64,000 nucleotides of DNA from Sphingobium subterraneum (lineage in GTDB: Bacteria; Pseudomonadota; Alphaproteobacteria; Sphingomonadales; Sphingomonadaceae): contig NZ_JACIJP010000001.1 of the NCBI RefSeq assembly GCF_014199435.1, positions 682,001-746,000 of the forward strand. The letters run 5' to 3'. The position numbers and the translations under genes are program-made. Positions 1-8,074 of the stretch are shown piece by piece (within the stretch, counting starts at the first letter, position 1; the number at the start of each line of letters is the position of its first letter). The notes under the pieces are model-generated. The model did no database searches. It was not told the origin of the DNA and saw only the letters and a program-made list of their open reading frames with translations.

Positions 1-423
1 GAGGATCGGGTGCTTGACAAGCCGGCGGTCACCAGTCGTGCCGTGGCAGGCTTTGCAACTTTGGCGGGTGCACGCGCCTGTGGTCTTGGAGATCGAGTGG
101 GGTCCGTCACCGTGGGAAAATCCGCTGACCTGATCATTCTCCGCACGGATACAGTGGGCATGATGCCGCTTAACTACCCCATCGGCGCGCTGATCGAGGC
201 TGGAAACCCTTCGCTCGTCGACATGGTGATGGTCGCTGGAAACGTCGTAAAACGCGATGGTCGCCTGATCGGGGTTGATCTTCCCACCTTACGCTCCCGT
301 GTCTCCCAAGCGCGGGACGATCTGTTTCGGCGCGCAAATGCCCCCTCAGACGGTTCCTGGCTCCCTACCCCGCACGTCGGCGGCACGCAGGCGATTATCG
401 ACGACGGCGTGCTCGTCCGCTAG
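1..423 (+). CDS. Amidohydrolase, C-terminal part (cut by window edge)
   Basis: This is the C-terminal end of a metal-dependent amidohydrolase of the chlorohydrolase/cytosine-deaminase type. The frame is open from base 1, so the N-terminus and the metal-binding His residues lie outside the window. What remains shows the usual composite-domain tail: a helix ending GARACGLGDRVGSVTVGK, then 'SADLIIL', then 'VDMVMVAGNVVKRDGRLI', the strand that closes the small beta-sandwich in this family. The substrate cannot be told from this part. It runs toward the minus-strand operon that ends at 810, so the two are convergent. Confidence 0.85.
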   Translation, partial: EDRVLDKPAVTSRAVAGFATLAGARACGLGDRVGSVTVGKSADLIILRTDTVGMMPLNYPIGALIEAGNPSLVDMVMVAGNVVKRDGRLIGVDLPTLRSRVSQARDDLFRRANAPSDGSWLPTPHVGGTQAIIDDGVLVR

Positions 424-809
424 CGCGCTTGTCGTTTCCTGCACGAGTGGGCACCGATGCGCACATGCGCGGGCAGGGATTCGAGGTAACCGGTGCCGTA
501 GGACACCTTGGCTTCATCGAGACGGAAAGGTCGCCCATCTCACGCGTCCGGTTCCGGCTGATCTGCATCGTTGATCCGTCGCAGTCGTGCCAACCGCGCC
601 GAATTCAGCAGAGCTAGCACAGCGGGAACTTCGCTGCCGCCATGGCGGCTGCTCGTCAAGAGAAAGACAATCTCTTCCACGGAAACATTCGACGACGCAC
701 CTGGACCGTCCGGTTGCGCTGCTGGGTTATCGACGCGCTCCATCATCCTAAGACGGGGCGCATAGGATGATGTCCGTTTTCACCGCCTGGATCGACGATG
801 GACATGCAT
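424..809. other. Intergenic region between convergent genes
   Basis: This 386-base stretch lies between the amidohydrolase tail and the end of the CobW gene. The short open frames in it have no recognisable motif, no good ribosome-binding site and no resemblance to a known family. The only clear structure is the inverted repeat at 741-772, listed separately. Confidence 0.6.
741..772. repeat. Perfect 10-bp inverted repeat
   Basis: The arms are CATCATCCTA (741-750) and TAGGATGATG (763-772), separated by 12 bases. They pair perfectly. The site lies between two convergent genes, where a terminator could sit, but the arms are AT-rich and no T-run follows. The arms also carry CCTA and TAGG half-sites like those of the LysR-type boxes elsewhere in the window, here pointing outward. 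Role unknown. Confidence 0.6.
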
Positions 810-1784
810 CTATGCGGCTTGAGCACGCGAAGCCGCCGAGCATTCCGGCAGCACACAATCGCGCAACTGCCGGAGGATCTCCTCTCCGTCATAATCTTCA
901 CCAAGAAAAAGGGCCTTCGTCACGCGGGGCTCGGAGCCCCAGAGGTCGCCCTGGTCGAGCACGTTACGCTGACCGACGCGATGGAAGGTAACACGTCGCG
1001 GCATGCCAGCGATCGCGACAGTACCCTTCGCCCGGTAAATTGCATCCGGCAGAGATTTGAGGAAATCGTGGAACCTGTCAAAATCGAGTTCGATCGAGTC
1101 CGATAACGACACCGACACTATGTTGTCGGCGTGACCATGTTCATGACGGTGCCCGTGATCATGCTCGTGCATCGGGCGTACCAACTCACCGTCATAGGCT
1201 TCGATATCGAGCAGAAGGTTAAGCGGCACGATGCCGTTGATCGACGGCAGCGCGTGGGCGTGGCTGTTGATCTCGTGCAAGGTAGCTTTGACGCGATAAA
1301 TGTCTTCTTCATTCAACAGATCGAGCTTGTTGACAACGAGAAGGTTGGCTGCGCGGATCTGTTCTACCGCCGTCTCGTTCTGGGATATCCACGTCTCGAC
1401 ATTCGCGCCGTCCGCGACGGTAACGATCGCATCAAGTCTGAAGTGGCGTTCCAGCTCGGGCGTGAGAAACGTCTGGGCTACGCCGGTCGGCTCAGCCAGT
1501 CCTGAGGTCTCCACCACAAGATAGTCAAACTCGCGCCCGCTCTCCACCAGTTTGCGGGCCGATACGAGCAGGCTCTCGCTGATCGTGCAGCAAACGCATC
1601 CCCCGGACAGTTCGACCACGTCTTCCGCTTCCTGGACGATCAAATCCTTGTCGATGTTCACATCGCCAAAATCGTTGATCATAACGGCAATCCGCAAACC
1701 GTTTGCCGATTTTAGCACATGGTTCAGCAGCGTCGTCTTGCCGCTACCCAGAAAGCCGCTCAGGATCGTCACGGGGTGCCTCAT
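810..1784 (-). CDS. CobW/COG0523 (G3E) GTPase, putative metal chaperone
   Basis: This is a 324-residue G3E-family P-loop GTPase of the CobW/YjiA/ZigA type. These proteins bind Zn or another metal and deliver it to client enzymes. Visible motifs are the Walker A GSGKT at residues 13-17, the family's GCVCC metal site at 62-66, 'ETSGLAEPT' near residue 95, the NKLD guanine-specificity motif near 153, and a His-rich stretch (HEHDHGHRHEHGH) near 205-217. The start ATG overlaps the stop of the CaiB gene by four bases (ATGA), making it the last gene of a five-gene operon. I infer that it may serve the metal-dependent amidohydrolase at the head of the operon. The exact metal cannot be read from sequence. 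Confidence 0.88.
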   Translation of the reverse strand: MRHPVTILSGFLGSGKTTLLNHVLKSANGLRIAVMINDFGDVNIDKDLIVQEAEDVVELSGGCVCCTISESLLVSARKLVESGREFDYLVVETSGLAEPTGVAQTFLTPELERHFRLDAIVTVADGANVETWISQNETAVEQIRAANLLVVNKLDLLNEEDIYRVKATLHEINSHAHALPSINGIVPLNLLLDIEAYDGELVRPMHEHDHGHRHEHGHADNIVSVSLSDSIELDFDRFHDFLKSLPDAIYRAKGTVAIAGMPRRVTFHRVGQRNVLDQGDLWGSEPRVTKALFLGEDYDGEEILRQLRDCVLPECSAASRAQAA

Positions 1785-3028
1785 GCCTCATCTCCTTGCA
1801 CATCAGCGTTTTCGAATTTCGGGATGCCATGGCTGCCGAACACCTGTTGGTCGGCAAGCTTCCTGATGGCGTCATCGTCTAGACCCAGTACTTCGCTCAG
1901 TATCTCTGCCGTGTGGGCGCCAAGCGTTGGCGGGGGCCGATAGGGTTCGGTATCATCCAAAGACAGGTGAAACGGGGCGCCAACCACTCGGATTTCCCCG
2001 GATGTCGGGTGGACCATGGTCTTCACCAAACCGAGCGCGTCAACCTGCGCATCCCCGAGAATGCGGTCGACCGTGTAAACCGGGCCGCACGGCACCCCTG
2101 CGGTTTCCATCACCTCGACCCATTCGTCGGTGGTGCGCTCACTCAGCCATTCCACCACAAGGGTCTCGACCTCCTCACGCAGGGCAACGCGGTCCTGGTT
2201 GATCGCGAACCGGGCGTCATCGGCCATCTCGGCATGGCCTGTGACCTTGCAGAGCCGCCGCCACTGCTCATCATTGCCGATCGCCAACGTCAGAAAGCTG
2301 TCCTTGGTGGGAAAGGTCTTGTAAGGGACCGTATTCGGATGGCCATTGCCCATTCGGGGGGGCAGGGCGCCGCCCATAAGGTATCCCGCCGTCATGTTGG
2401 GCATGATGGACAGGCAACTTTCGAGCAGCGAAAGATCGACCCTCTGGCCGTGCCCGTGCGTCGTTCTCGACTGCAAGGCACCGAGGATCCCAATCACCGA
2501 GTACAGCCCGGTCACCAGATCAACGATCGCGACACCAACCCGCATGGGTGTTCCATCGGCCTCGCCCGTCACGCTCATGAGTCCACCCATGCCTTGAGTG
2601 ATCACATCGTAGCCGGGTCGACCGGCCATCGGCCCTTTCGTTCCAAAGCCCGAGATGGAGCAGAATATGATCTGGGGATTTGCCGCGCGCAGTTCATCAT
2701 AACCTAGGCCAAGCGACTCCATCACGCCCGGTCGAAAATTCTCCAGTACGACATCGCTCTTCCGGACCAGATCCAAGACCAGCGCACGTCCCGCCTCGCT
2801 CTTCAGATCCAGGACGATGCTGCGCTTGTTCCGGTTGACCGATAAAAAATAGGTGCTCTCGCCATCCGGCATGAACGGCGGCCCCCAACCCCGAAGATCG
2901 TCGCCCAGACCATCGCGCTCGACCTTGATGACCTCAGCCCCCAGGTCCGAAAGGACCATACTGCAGAACGGGCCGGCAAGAACCCGTGATAGATCGAGAA
3001 CGCGGATACCATCGAGAGCACGGGTCAT
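1781..3028 (-). CDS. CaiB/BaiF (class III) CoA-transferase
   Basis: This 415-residue class III CoA-transferase moves CoA between carboxylic acids. The start is typical (GIRVLDLSRVLAGPFCSM), and the catalytic Asp is D141 in 'GYDVITQGMGGLMSVTG'. 'LENFRPGVMESLGLGYDEL' and the late 'GAHTAEILSEVLGL' are also family signatures. It lies 2 bases downstream of the class I CoA-transferase B subunit and overlaps the CobW gene by 4 bases. One operon thus encodes two unrelated kinds of CoA-transferase, which suggests activation of one acid and later handling of a second CoA ester. Substrates are unknown. Confidence 0.9.
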   Translation of the reverse strand: MTRALDGIRVLDLSRVLAGPFCSMVLSDLGAEVIKVERDGLGDDLRGWGPPFMPDGESTYFLSVNRNKRSIVLDLKSEAGRALVLDLVRKSDVVLENFRPGVMESLGLGYDELRAANPQIIFCSISGFGTKGPMAGRPGYDVITQGMGGLMSVTGEADGTPMRVGVAIVDLVTGLYSVIGILGALQSRTTHGHGQRVDLSLLESCLSIMPNMTAGYLMGGALPPRMGNGHPNTVPYKTFPTKDSFLTLAIGNDEQWRRLCKVTGHAEMADDARFAINQDRVALREEVETLVVEWLSERTTDEWVEVMETAGVPCGPVYTVDRILGDAQVDALGLVKTMVHPTSGEIRVVGAPFHLSLDDTEPYRPPPTLGAHTAEILSEVLGLDDDAIRKLADQQVFGSHGIPKFENADVQGDEA

Positions 3029-3030
3029 TG

Positions 3031-3822
3031 TCAGTCCTGTGGTAGGAGGTAAGCGCGCTCCCGGGCGTGCTCCAGCTCTTCGCGCACGATCGCAAGCTCG
3101 TCCGCGTTCGGCTCGGGCAAAACGTTCAATGTGTCAGGGACGGCAATGGGCCAACCGAAACAGGCGCGCACATCGTCGACGGTTACGCCTGGGTGAACGG
3201 CTGTCGGAAACAGTTCTCCGGCTTCGTTGAAGCCAAACAGCCCAAGCGGGTTGACAAGGCGCTGCGGCCCGGTGCCCGGCTTGTATCCGAGCGAAGAGCG
3301 CTGCGAACGGCCCCCGAGATAGCCGGGACTGGTGATATAATCGACGCAATCGGGATAGCTGCGCGAATTGGTACTCGCACTTACGAGGAGCAGCCCTCTA
3401 CCCATACTGCCGAGCTCGGTCCCGCCGCCGGAACCAGGCAGACGCACGAGTGGCTTTTTATAAGGTCCAACCGCCGTCGTGTTGATATTGCCATGACGAT
3501 CGACGATCGCGGCCTCCAGCATTGTCATGCCGACCCGGCCCGCGCCCAGCCACATGTAAAGCGCATCGACGCTGCCCGCGCACATCGTGGCGCCGTCCGC
3601 CGCCACCAGATCACAGGGCGAGGTTGGAAAGACGGGCGTAATACGATCCTCAACAATGCCGTTTTCATAGACGATCGTCATGGCGGGCGCATGCAGGCGG
3701 CGCGCCACACGCGCCATCACCATCGGCCAGTGGAATCCCACGAAAGTCACAACATCAGGATCCATGCAGGCCGCTCCTGTCAGGAGCATGCGTTCAAAGG
3801 GTGATGCACCAGAGGTCACCAT
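3031..3822 (-). CDS. Class I CoA-transferase, subunit B (glutaconate CoA-transferase/IpdB-like)
   Basis: The 263-residue protein belongs to the class I CoA-transferase fold, which includes glutaconate CoA-transferase B and the steroid ring-opening hydrolase IpdB. The likely catalytic Glu is E53 in 'VYENG', the position of the active-site Glu in this subunit type. I chose the ATG at 3822 because GGAGAGAG lies just upstream on the minus strand. This start overlaps the A-subunit gene by 7 bases, typical of translational coupling. A longer frame running upstream would overlap the A subunit far more. Whether it transfers CoA or hydrolyses a CoA ester, as IpdAB does, cannot be decided here. Confidence 0.82.
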   Translation of the reverse strand: MVTSGASPFERMLLTGAACMDPDVVTFVGFHWPMVMARVARRLHAPAMTIVYENGIVEDRITPVFPTSPCDLVAADGATMCAGSVDALYMWLGAGRVGMTMLEAAIVDRHGNINTTAVGPYKKPLVRLPGSGGGTELGSMGRGLLLVSASTNSRSYPDCVDYITSPGYLGGRSQRSSLGYKPGTGPQRLVNPLGLFGFNEAGELFPTAVHPGVTVDDVRACFGWPIAVPDTLNVLPEPNADELAIVREELEHARERAYLLPQD

Positions 3823-4724
3823 TGCTCTCTCCTGAGCCGAAGTCTGTCGAGTTCCGCTTCTCCGAGCTTTGCAAGAAATCCGCTGTGGTTGCCCGTCTGG
3901 GTGATCCATTCGTCCACATATTGCGCGAAGCCTTCCGGCGTGCGGCTGAGGCTACCATAAAGCTCGTTATGGGGGAGATCGCGCAGGTAGTAGCCATAGG
4001 AATCGGTCGGATGCGCAGCCCAAGGCTCAACGACGATCGCCTCGACCATAAAACTCGGGACTACGGTAGCTTCGGGCCGGGCACGGATCACTTCTGTGTC
4101 CACCAGCTCCTCTGCGATGACGATCAAACGCTTGCAGGCTGCCATCGCGTATCGCATTTCTCCGGTGGGGCCGAACATCTGCGCATTGCCCAGGGCGTCG
4201 ACACGATGGACATGAAAGACGCCAAGCTCAGGCTTGATGGGCGCCACAACCGACACAGGCTCGGACCCGAACGGGTTCATCACCTGACCAAGCTTGTCCG
4301 GCAGAAATGTTCGCGTTTCGAAATGCCCAGTGCCGAGCAGTGGCGTGGTAGGCGCAAAGGGCAGGTCACACGCACCCGCCAACAGGCCCATGGTGAAGGC
4401 ACCGTAGCTCAACTCCTCGATCTCGAACGGCGCCCCGCCCTTTCCTTCCAGGCTTCGGCGGAAACAATGGGCGGGAACAGGGCCCACCGAATTCCAGACG
4501 TGGCAGGAGAGCAAACGTCGGATAAGGCCAGCACCGACGAGCATGTCGACGAGAACTCCGCCGGACGTCTTCATGACATACAGCTCGCGACGGTTTTGCC
4601 GTATCAATTCGTGGGCCAGAGCGGTGGGATCGCTAAATGCGAACCCACCGATCATCAGTTCCTGCCCGTCCGGAACGAAACGTTCCACAAGTTCGCGCAT
4701 CGAAAGAACGGGCTTGTCGACCAT
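3816..4724 (-). CDS. Class I CoA-transferase, subunit A (glutaconate CoA-transferase/IpdA-like)
   Basis: This 302-residue A subunit pairs with the next gene. It has the early glycine motif 'LMIGGFAFSDPTALAHELIR' that binds the CoA ADP part in this family, and later 'APIKPELGVFHVHRVDALGNAQMFGPTG', matching the 'D..GN' turn common to glutaconate CoA-transferase A. Only one base separates it from the amidohydrolase stop, and it overlaps subunit B by 7 bases. Together the two should form a heteromeric CoA-transferase or a ring-opening CoA-ester hydrolase. Similar pairs occur in actinobacterial and proteobacterial steroid C/D-ring breakdown, but nothing else in this operon is steroid-specific. Confidence 0.82.
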   Translation of the reverse strand: MVDKPVLSMRELVERFVPDGQELMIGGFAFSDPTALAHELIRQNRRELYVMKTSGGVLVDMLVGAGLIRRLLSCHVWNSVGPVPAHCFRRSLEGKGGAPFEIEELSYGAFTMGLLAGACDLPFAPTTPLLGTGHFETRTFLPDKLGQVMNPFGSEPVSVVAPIKPELGVFHVHRVDALGNAQMFGPTGEMRYAMAACKRLIVIAEELVDTEVIRARPEATVVPSFMVEAIVVEPWAAHPTDSYGYYLRDLPHNELYGSLSRTPEGFAQYVDEWITQTGNHSGFLAKLGEAELDRLRLRREQW

Positions 4725-4725
4725 G

Positions 4726-5694
4726 TCAGTACTCGAGAATCTTGAACTCGGTTCTTGATGCGAGCTCTGGCCGCAACTTCTTCAGGTTCAGCGCCTCGAT
4801 GGCGTTGGTGCGGAAGAACTTTTCAAGATTTTCTTCTTTGAACTTCCGGACCTTTCCGCCCCATTCCAGACCGTTTTCCCAGAACTTGGAAAAGTCTTCG
4901 ATCCAGACCTTCGGACTGATCGCTGGATAATCGGATCCAAACACGAACTTCTCGGGAAACACGGAATTCATATATTGAAAGACGCCCGGTTCGTGCGCGA
5001 AGATATACGTCGGCATCCAGCCGGAAAGGTCCATGTAAACATGCTGATGGCGCCAGATCACCGCCAGGGCTTCCTGGGTCCATGGCCATCCATAGTGGCT
5101 CATGATGATACGAAGATCGGGAAAGTCGGTCGCCACGTCGTCCAGAAATTCGGGACGACAGGTCTTGATCGTGCAGCGGGTCATGCGGGTGGCGCCCGTG
5201 TGGAAGAGCACCGGGATGCCGTATTCTACGCACTTCTCGTAAAGCGGATAGGCGCGTTCGCGATCGTTGGGAAAGAAGTTCTGATAGGCGGGATGAAACT
5301 TCAGCCCGACAATTCCATAATCCTTTACACACCGGTCAACCTCGGCAAGCGCCCCTTTTCGGTCCGAGTTGGGATCAATGCCTGCAAAGCCGAGGTAAAG
5401 ATCGGGATTTTGCGCAGCATATTTGCCGATATATTCGTTAGGAAGGCATGAGTTCCACGTAACGCAGGCGTTCATGTTCACGACGACGGCCAAATCGACG
5501 TCGTCGGCCTTCAACTCGGCGACGCTTTTCTCGATGGGAGTCGTCGTCCGATCTTTATACCAGTGGTGCGAAGGAGACTTCGGACTTTGGCCAAAAAAGG
5601 CGTGCGCCTCGGTGTACGAAAGCCCCTGCCCCTTCACCGTTTCTTCGGTAAACGGGTGCGTGTGAATATCGATGACACCTTGCATTCTCAACAT
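4726..5694 (-). CDS. Amidohydrolase 2 (ACMSD-type decarboxylase/hydrolase)
   Basis: The 322-residue TIM-barrel metal enzyme belongs to the amidohydrolase-2 group, which includes aminocarboxymuconate-semialdehyde decarboxylase, gamma-resorcylate decarboxylase and oxalomesaconate hydratase. Motifs are the N-terminal 'VIDIHTHP' (HxH at residues 11-13), 'GLKFHPAYQNFFPND', 'PVLFHTGATR', 'IIMSHYGWPW' and the C-terminal metal-site 'FGSDYPAI'. I chose the ATG at 5694 because GAGAGG lies nine bases upstream; another ATG at 5685 is possible. It heads the five-gene operon ending at 810. The substrate is probably a carboxylated or ring-opened intermediate, by inference only. Confidence 0.85.
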   Translation of the reverse strand: MLRMQGVIDIHTHPFTEETVKGQGLSYTEAHAFFGQSPKSPSHHWYKDRTTTPIEKSVAELKADDVDLAVVVNMNACVTWNSCLPNEYIGKYAAQNPDLYLGFAGIDPNSDRKGALAEVDRCVKDYGIVGLKFHPAYQNFFPNDRERAYPLYEKCVEYGIPVLFHTGATRMTRCTIKTCRPEFLDDVATDFPDLRIIMSHYGWPWTQEALAVIWRHQHVYMDLSGWMPTYIFAHEPGVFQYMNSVFPEKFVFGSDYPAISPKVWIEDFSKFWENGLEWGGKVRKFKEENLEKFFRTNAIEALNLKKLRPELASRTEFKILEY

Positions 5695-5835
5695 CTTGAT
5701 AACCTCTCGAGCAACAGATCTCACGCGGTCAGAGATGTTCGCTCGATGGAGTTGGCTTTCACGCCGACTCCCACCGAATATTGGTCTCTTCCCGTTGAGA
5801 ACTGTCTAGAGCGGCTTTGGCAAACGCGTCTAAGA

Positions 5836-5860
5836 CCTAGTGGCGCTAGGACCTATGCCA
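5836..5860. promoter_or_regulatory. Palindrome cluster, possible LysR-type operator variant
   Basis: CCTAG-TGGCG-CTAGG (5836-5850) is a perfect 5-5-5 inverted repeat. It overlaps CTAGG-A-CCTAT (5846-5856). The half-sites resemble those of the ATAGG-N5-CCTAT boxes in the rest of the left half, but the outward order and the spacing differ. The site lies about 140 bases upstream of the operon start at 5694. The assignment is tentative. Confidence 0.35.
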
Positions 5861-6014
5861 CAGAAATATGGCTGGTTTTCACAAGCGTTTGTGGGCGCTT
5901 CGGATAGCATGACCGACGCTGCCACCCCGACGGACACGGCGCGCAATTCCAAGGCCCGCACGGTGCTTTCCCATGCAGCTGCAATGCCTCGCATCCTGCC
6001 ATGTTGTCAGACGA

Positions 6015-6040
6015 GTCTCTGCCTCCTGAAAGGCAGAGAC
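6015..6040 (-). terminator. Hairpin after aldehyde dehydrogenase gene
   Basis: GTCTCTGCCT (6015-6024) and AGGCAGAGAC (6031-6040) pair perfectly around a 6-base loop. The hairpin begins 26 bases past the stop of the minus-strand aldehyde dehydrogenase gene. No T-run follows on the minus strand, so it may be a weak terminator or an RNA 3'-end stabiliser. Confidence 0.5.
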
Positions 6041-6065
6041 GGGCATATTTGCACTTGGGGACGCG

Positions 6066-7472
6066 TCAGTAGACTTCGTTCACAACGCTCAGCTGGGTGA
6101 ATTCCGCAAGACCGTGCTCCGTCCATTCAACACCAATGCCAGACTGCTTGGCACCCGCAAACGGAATATGCGGGCCAAAGTTGAGGTGCTGGTTGATCCA
6201 GACAGTCCCAGACTGCATGCGGGATGCCAGATCACGCGCGCGGTCCAGATCCTTCGACCATACCGAACCGCCCAGTCCGTAAGGAGAACGGTTAGCCCGC
6301 GTAAGAGCCTCCTCGCCGTCCTTGATCCGCACGATCGGTAATATTGGCGAAAACTGTTCCTGATCCACCAGTTCGCTGCCGTCTTCGATGTCTCGCACAA
6401 CGGTGGGATGGACGAAATTCCCCGGACCATTGCCGATCGTGCCACCCGCAATCACCTTGCCATCGCGTTGGGCAACTTCCAGAAAATGCTGGGCCTTTTC
6501 GAACTGCATCTTGTTCTGAATCGGGCCTACCTGCGTGCCCTCGTCCATGCCGTTACCAATAACCGCCTGTCTGGCGCGCGCAGCGACCGCATCGCACAGA
6601 TCGTCATAGATTTGCTCTTCGACATAAACGCGTTTGATGGCGAGGCAGGCCTGACCAGCATTGTAAAAAGCCGCGTTGTAGACTTTCTCGGCCGTCTCGG
6701 CGACATCGACATCCTTGAGGATGATCGCCGCATCGTTCCCACCCAGTTCCAGCGTCAGCCTCTTAAGTGTCGCGGCACTGCTTGACATGATCTTGCGCCC
6801 CGTTGCTGTCGAGCCGGTAAACGTCACCTTGGCGATGTCGGGATGGCTGGTGAAAAATGACCCCAGATCGTTTTGGTCGGTAATGACATTGACGACGCCG
6901 GCCGGAAAAATGTCCTTGGCAATTTCGCCCAGCATCAGGGTGCAGATGGGCGTCGTGGGCGCGGGCTTGAGGACGATGGTGTTCCCCGCCAGAATGGCGG
7001 GCGCCATCTTTGCAGCCGGGACCAACAGCGGAAAATTCCACGGGCTGATCCCCACGACAACACCCAGGGCTTTACGGTGCACCCTGATGCTGCCTTTCTC
7101 GTCATCCTGAATGGTTTCGACCGGAAGGGTCATCCCGGCAAAATGGCGAATGAAGAACTCGGTATAGGAGGCTTCCCCCTGCGCTTCATGCAGCGGCTTG
7201 CCCTGCTCGCGGGTCATTGCTTCGGCGAATTCCGGCAGACGCGCCGCATAGGCGTCCGCAAAAGCCAGCAGCAGTTCCTTGCGCTTTCCCCAGCCAAGCG
7301 CTTCCCAAGCCGGTTGCGCGGCCTTCGCGGCCTGAATTGCCGCCTCTGCCTGGCCCTCAGACGCGCAAGCGACCGTCGCGAGCACCCCATTGGTCGCCGG
7401 ATCGACGACGTCTAGGCTGCGATCACCATCCACCAGTTCGCCATTAATGAGAAGTTTGGATGCGTAAGTCAT
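6066..7472 (-). CDS. NAD(P)-dependent aldehyde dehydrogenase
   Basis: This 468-residue aldehyde dehydrogenase oxidises an aldehyde to the carboxylic acid. Catalytic residues are visible: Glu242 in 'LTLELGGND' and Cys276 in 'NAGQACLAIKRVY'. Asn-containing 'PWNFPLL' and cofactor-binding 'FTGSTATG' are also present. The start ATG has GGAG six bases upstream. It is a close paralogue of the enzyme at 60565-61983, which shares 'LELGGNDA' and 'AIKRVY'. It is transcribed alone, away from the CaiB gene at 8075; a LysR-type box lies between them. In context it could oxidise the product of the PQQ alcohol dehydrogenase at 24114, which is an inference from shared neighbourhood. Confidence 0.92.
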   Translation of the reverse strand: MTYASKLLINGELVDGDRSLDVVDPATNGVLATVACASEGQAEAAIQAAKAAQPAWEALGWGKRKELLLAFADAYAARLPEFAEAMTREQGKPLHEAQGEASYTEFFIRHFAGMTLPVETIQDDEKGSIRVHRKALGVVVGISPWNFPLLVPAAKMAPAILAGNTIVLKPAPTTPICTLMLGEIAKDIFPAGVVNVITDQNDLGSFFTSHPDIAKVTFTGSTATGRKIMSSSAATLKRLTLELGGNDAAIILKDVDVAETAEKVYNAAFYNAGQACLAIKRVYVEEQIYDDLCDAVAARARQAVIGNGMDEGTQVGPIQNKMQFEKAQHFLEVAQRDGKVIAGGTIGNGPGNFVHPTVVRDIEDGSELVDQEQFSPILPIVRIKDGEEALTRANRSPYGLGGSVWSKDLDRARDLASRMQSGTVWINQHLNFGPHIPFAGAKQSGIGVEWTEHGLAEFTQLSVVNEVY

Positions 7473-8074
7473 AAAATCTCCGAAAAATATCCAATAATGA
7501 CGTCAGCCGATGGCAATACGCAGTCTCGTTGCCGGGCTTGCCGATCTCCCGTGCCACGCCGATCAAAAAGCAGCACATTGTTCACCGTGTCAGCCGATAA
7601 AATGCGACAGGGGCAACCTGGGTCAGAAGACGCGGCATGGCCGCGATGCGCGCGCTGGACCTCACTACACACTTCCTCTCTCGAAGATTTACCGTAGCAA
7701 TCGTCCGCGGGCCATCCCTGAACAGGGTCCCGGTTGTCATGCCTATCGCATTTGCGTCAACCGGGGAGCGGGATGCAATGCGCAGGGGAGCAAATCCTTT
7801 CCACGCCATAGGCATACCCTATGGATTGCCCCCTCGCTCCGTCCCGCTGACCCTTTAGAGTGCCGGGATAGCCTGCAGTGAGGCCGCCATGGTCACTCTA
7901 TGTCGGGCTACGTCTGACGGAAATGCAAAGCCTGTTTAACGGCGATTTTCGTCCTTGGGTTGCGGCGTCCCTACACGAAGCGCGTGCTCTTATCGGACGT
8001 GCGTGTTGGCTCCCGTAGCCGAAATCAGGCCAAGCCTGCATGACGGCAACATATTAAGGTCGGAGAACCAAGAA
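7473..8074. other. Divergent intergenic region (ALDH / CaiB)
   Basis: These 602 bases lie between two divergent genes. The one strong feature is the LysR-type box at 7806-7824. A frame in phase with the CaiB gene stays open from 7955, but it lacks family similarity upstream of 8075. I found no other gene. Confidence 0.6.
7806..7824. promoter_or_regulatory. LysR-type box, ATAGG-N5-CCTAT
   Basis: CCATAGG (7806-7812), CATAC, CCTATGG (7818-7824) is a perfect 7-bp inverted repeat with a 5-bp spacer. The core ATAGG-N5-CCTAT contains the T-N11-A pattern of LysR-family recognition sites. It lies 250 bases before the CaiB start at 8075 and 333 bases before the divergent aldehyde dehydrogenase start at 7472. 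Five further copies occur in the window. Confidence 0.75.

Larger units (their letters stand above)
5695..6065. other. Intergenic region with operator-like palindromes and a hairpin
   Basis: This 371-base region separates the operon head at 5694 from the end of the aldehyde dehydrogenase gene. It holds the palindrome cluster at 5836-5860 and the hairpin at 6015-6040, both listed separately. I found no convincing gene in it. Confidence 0.6.

Noticed and set aside
7955-8074. Upstream extension of the CaiB gene to the ATG at 7955
   Set aside because: The extra 40 residues have no family match, and the GTG at 8075 has a well-placed GGAG.
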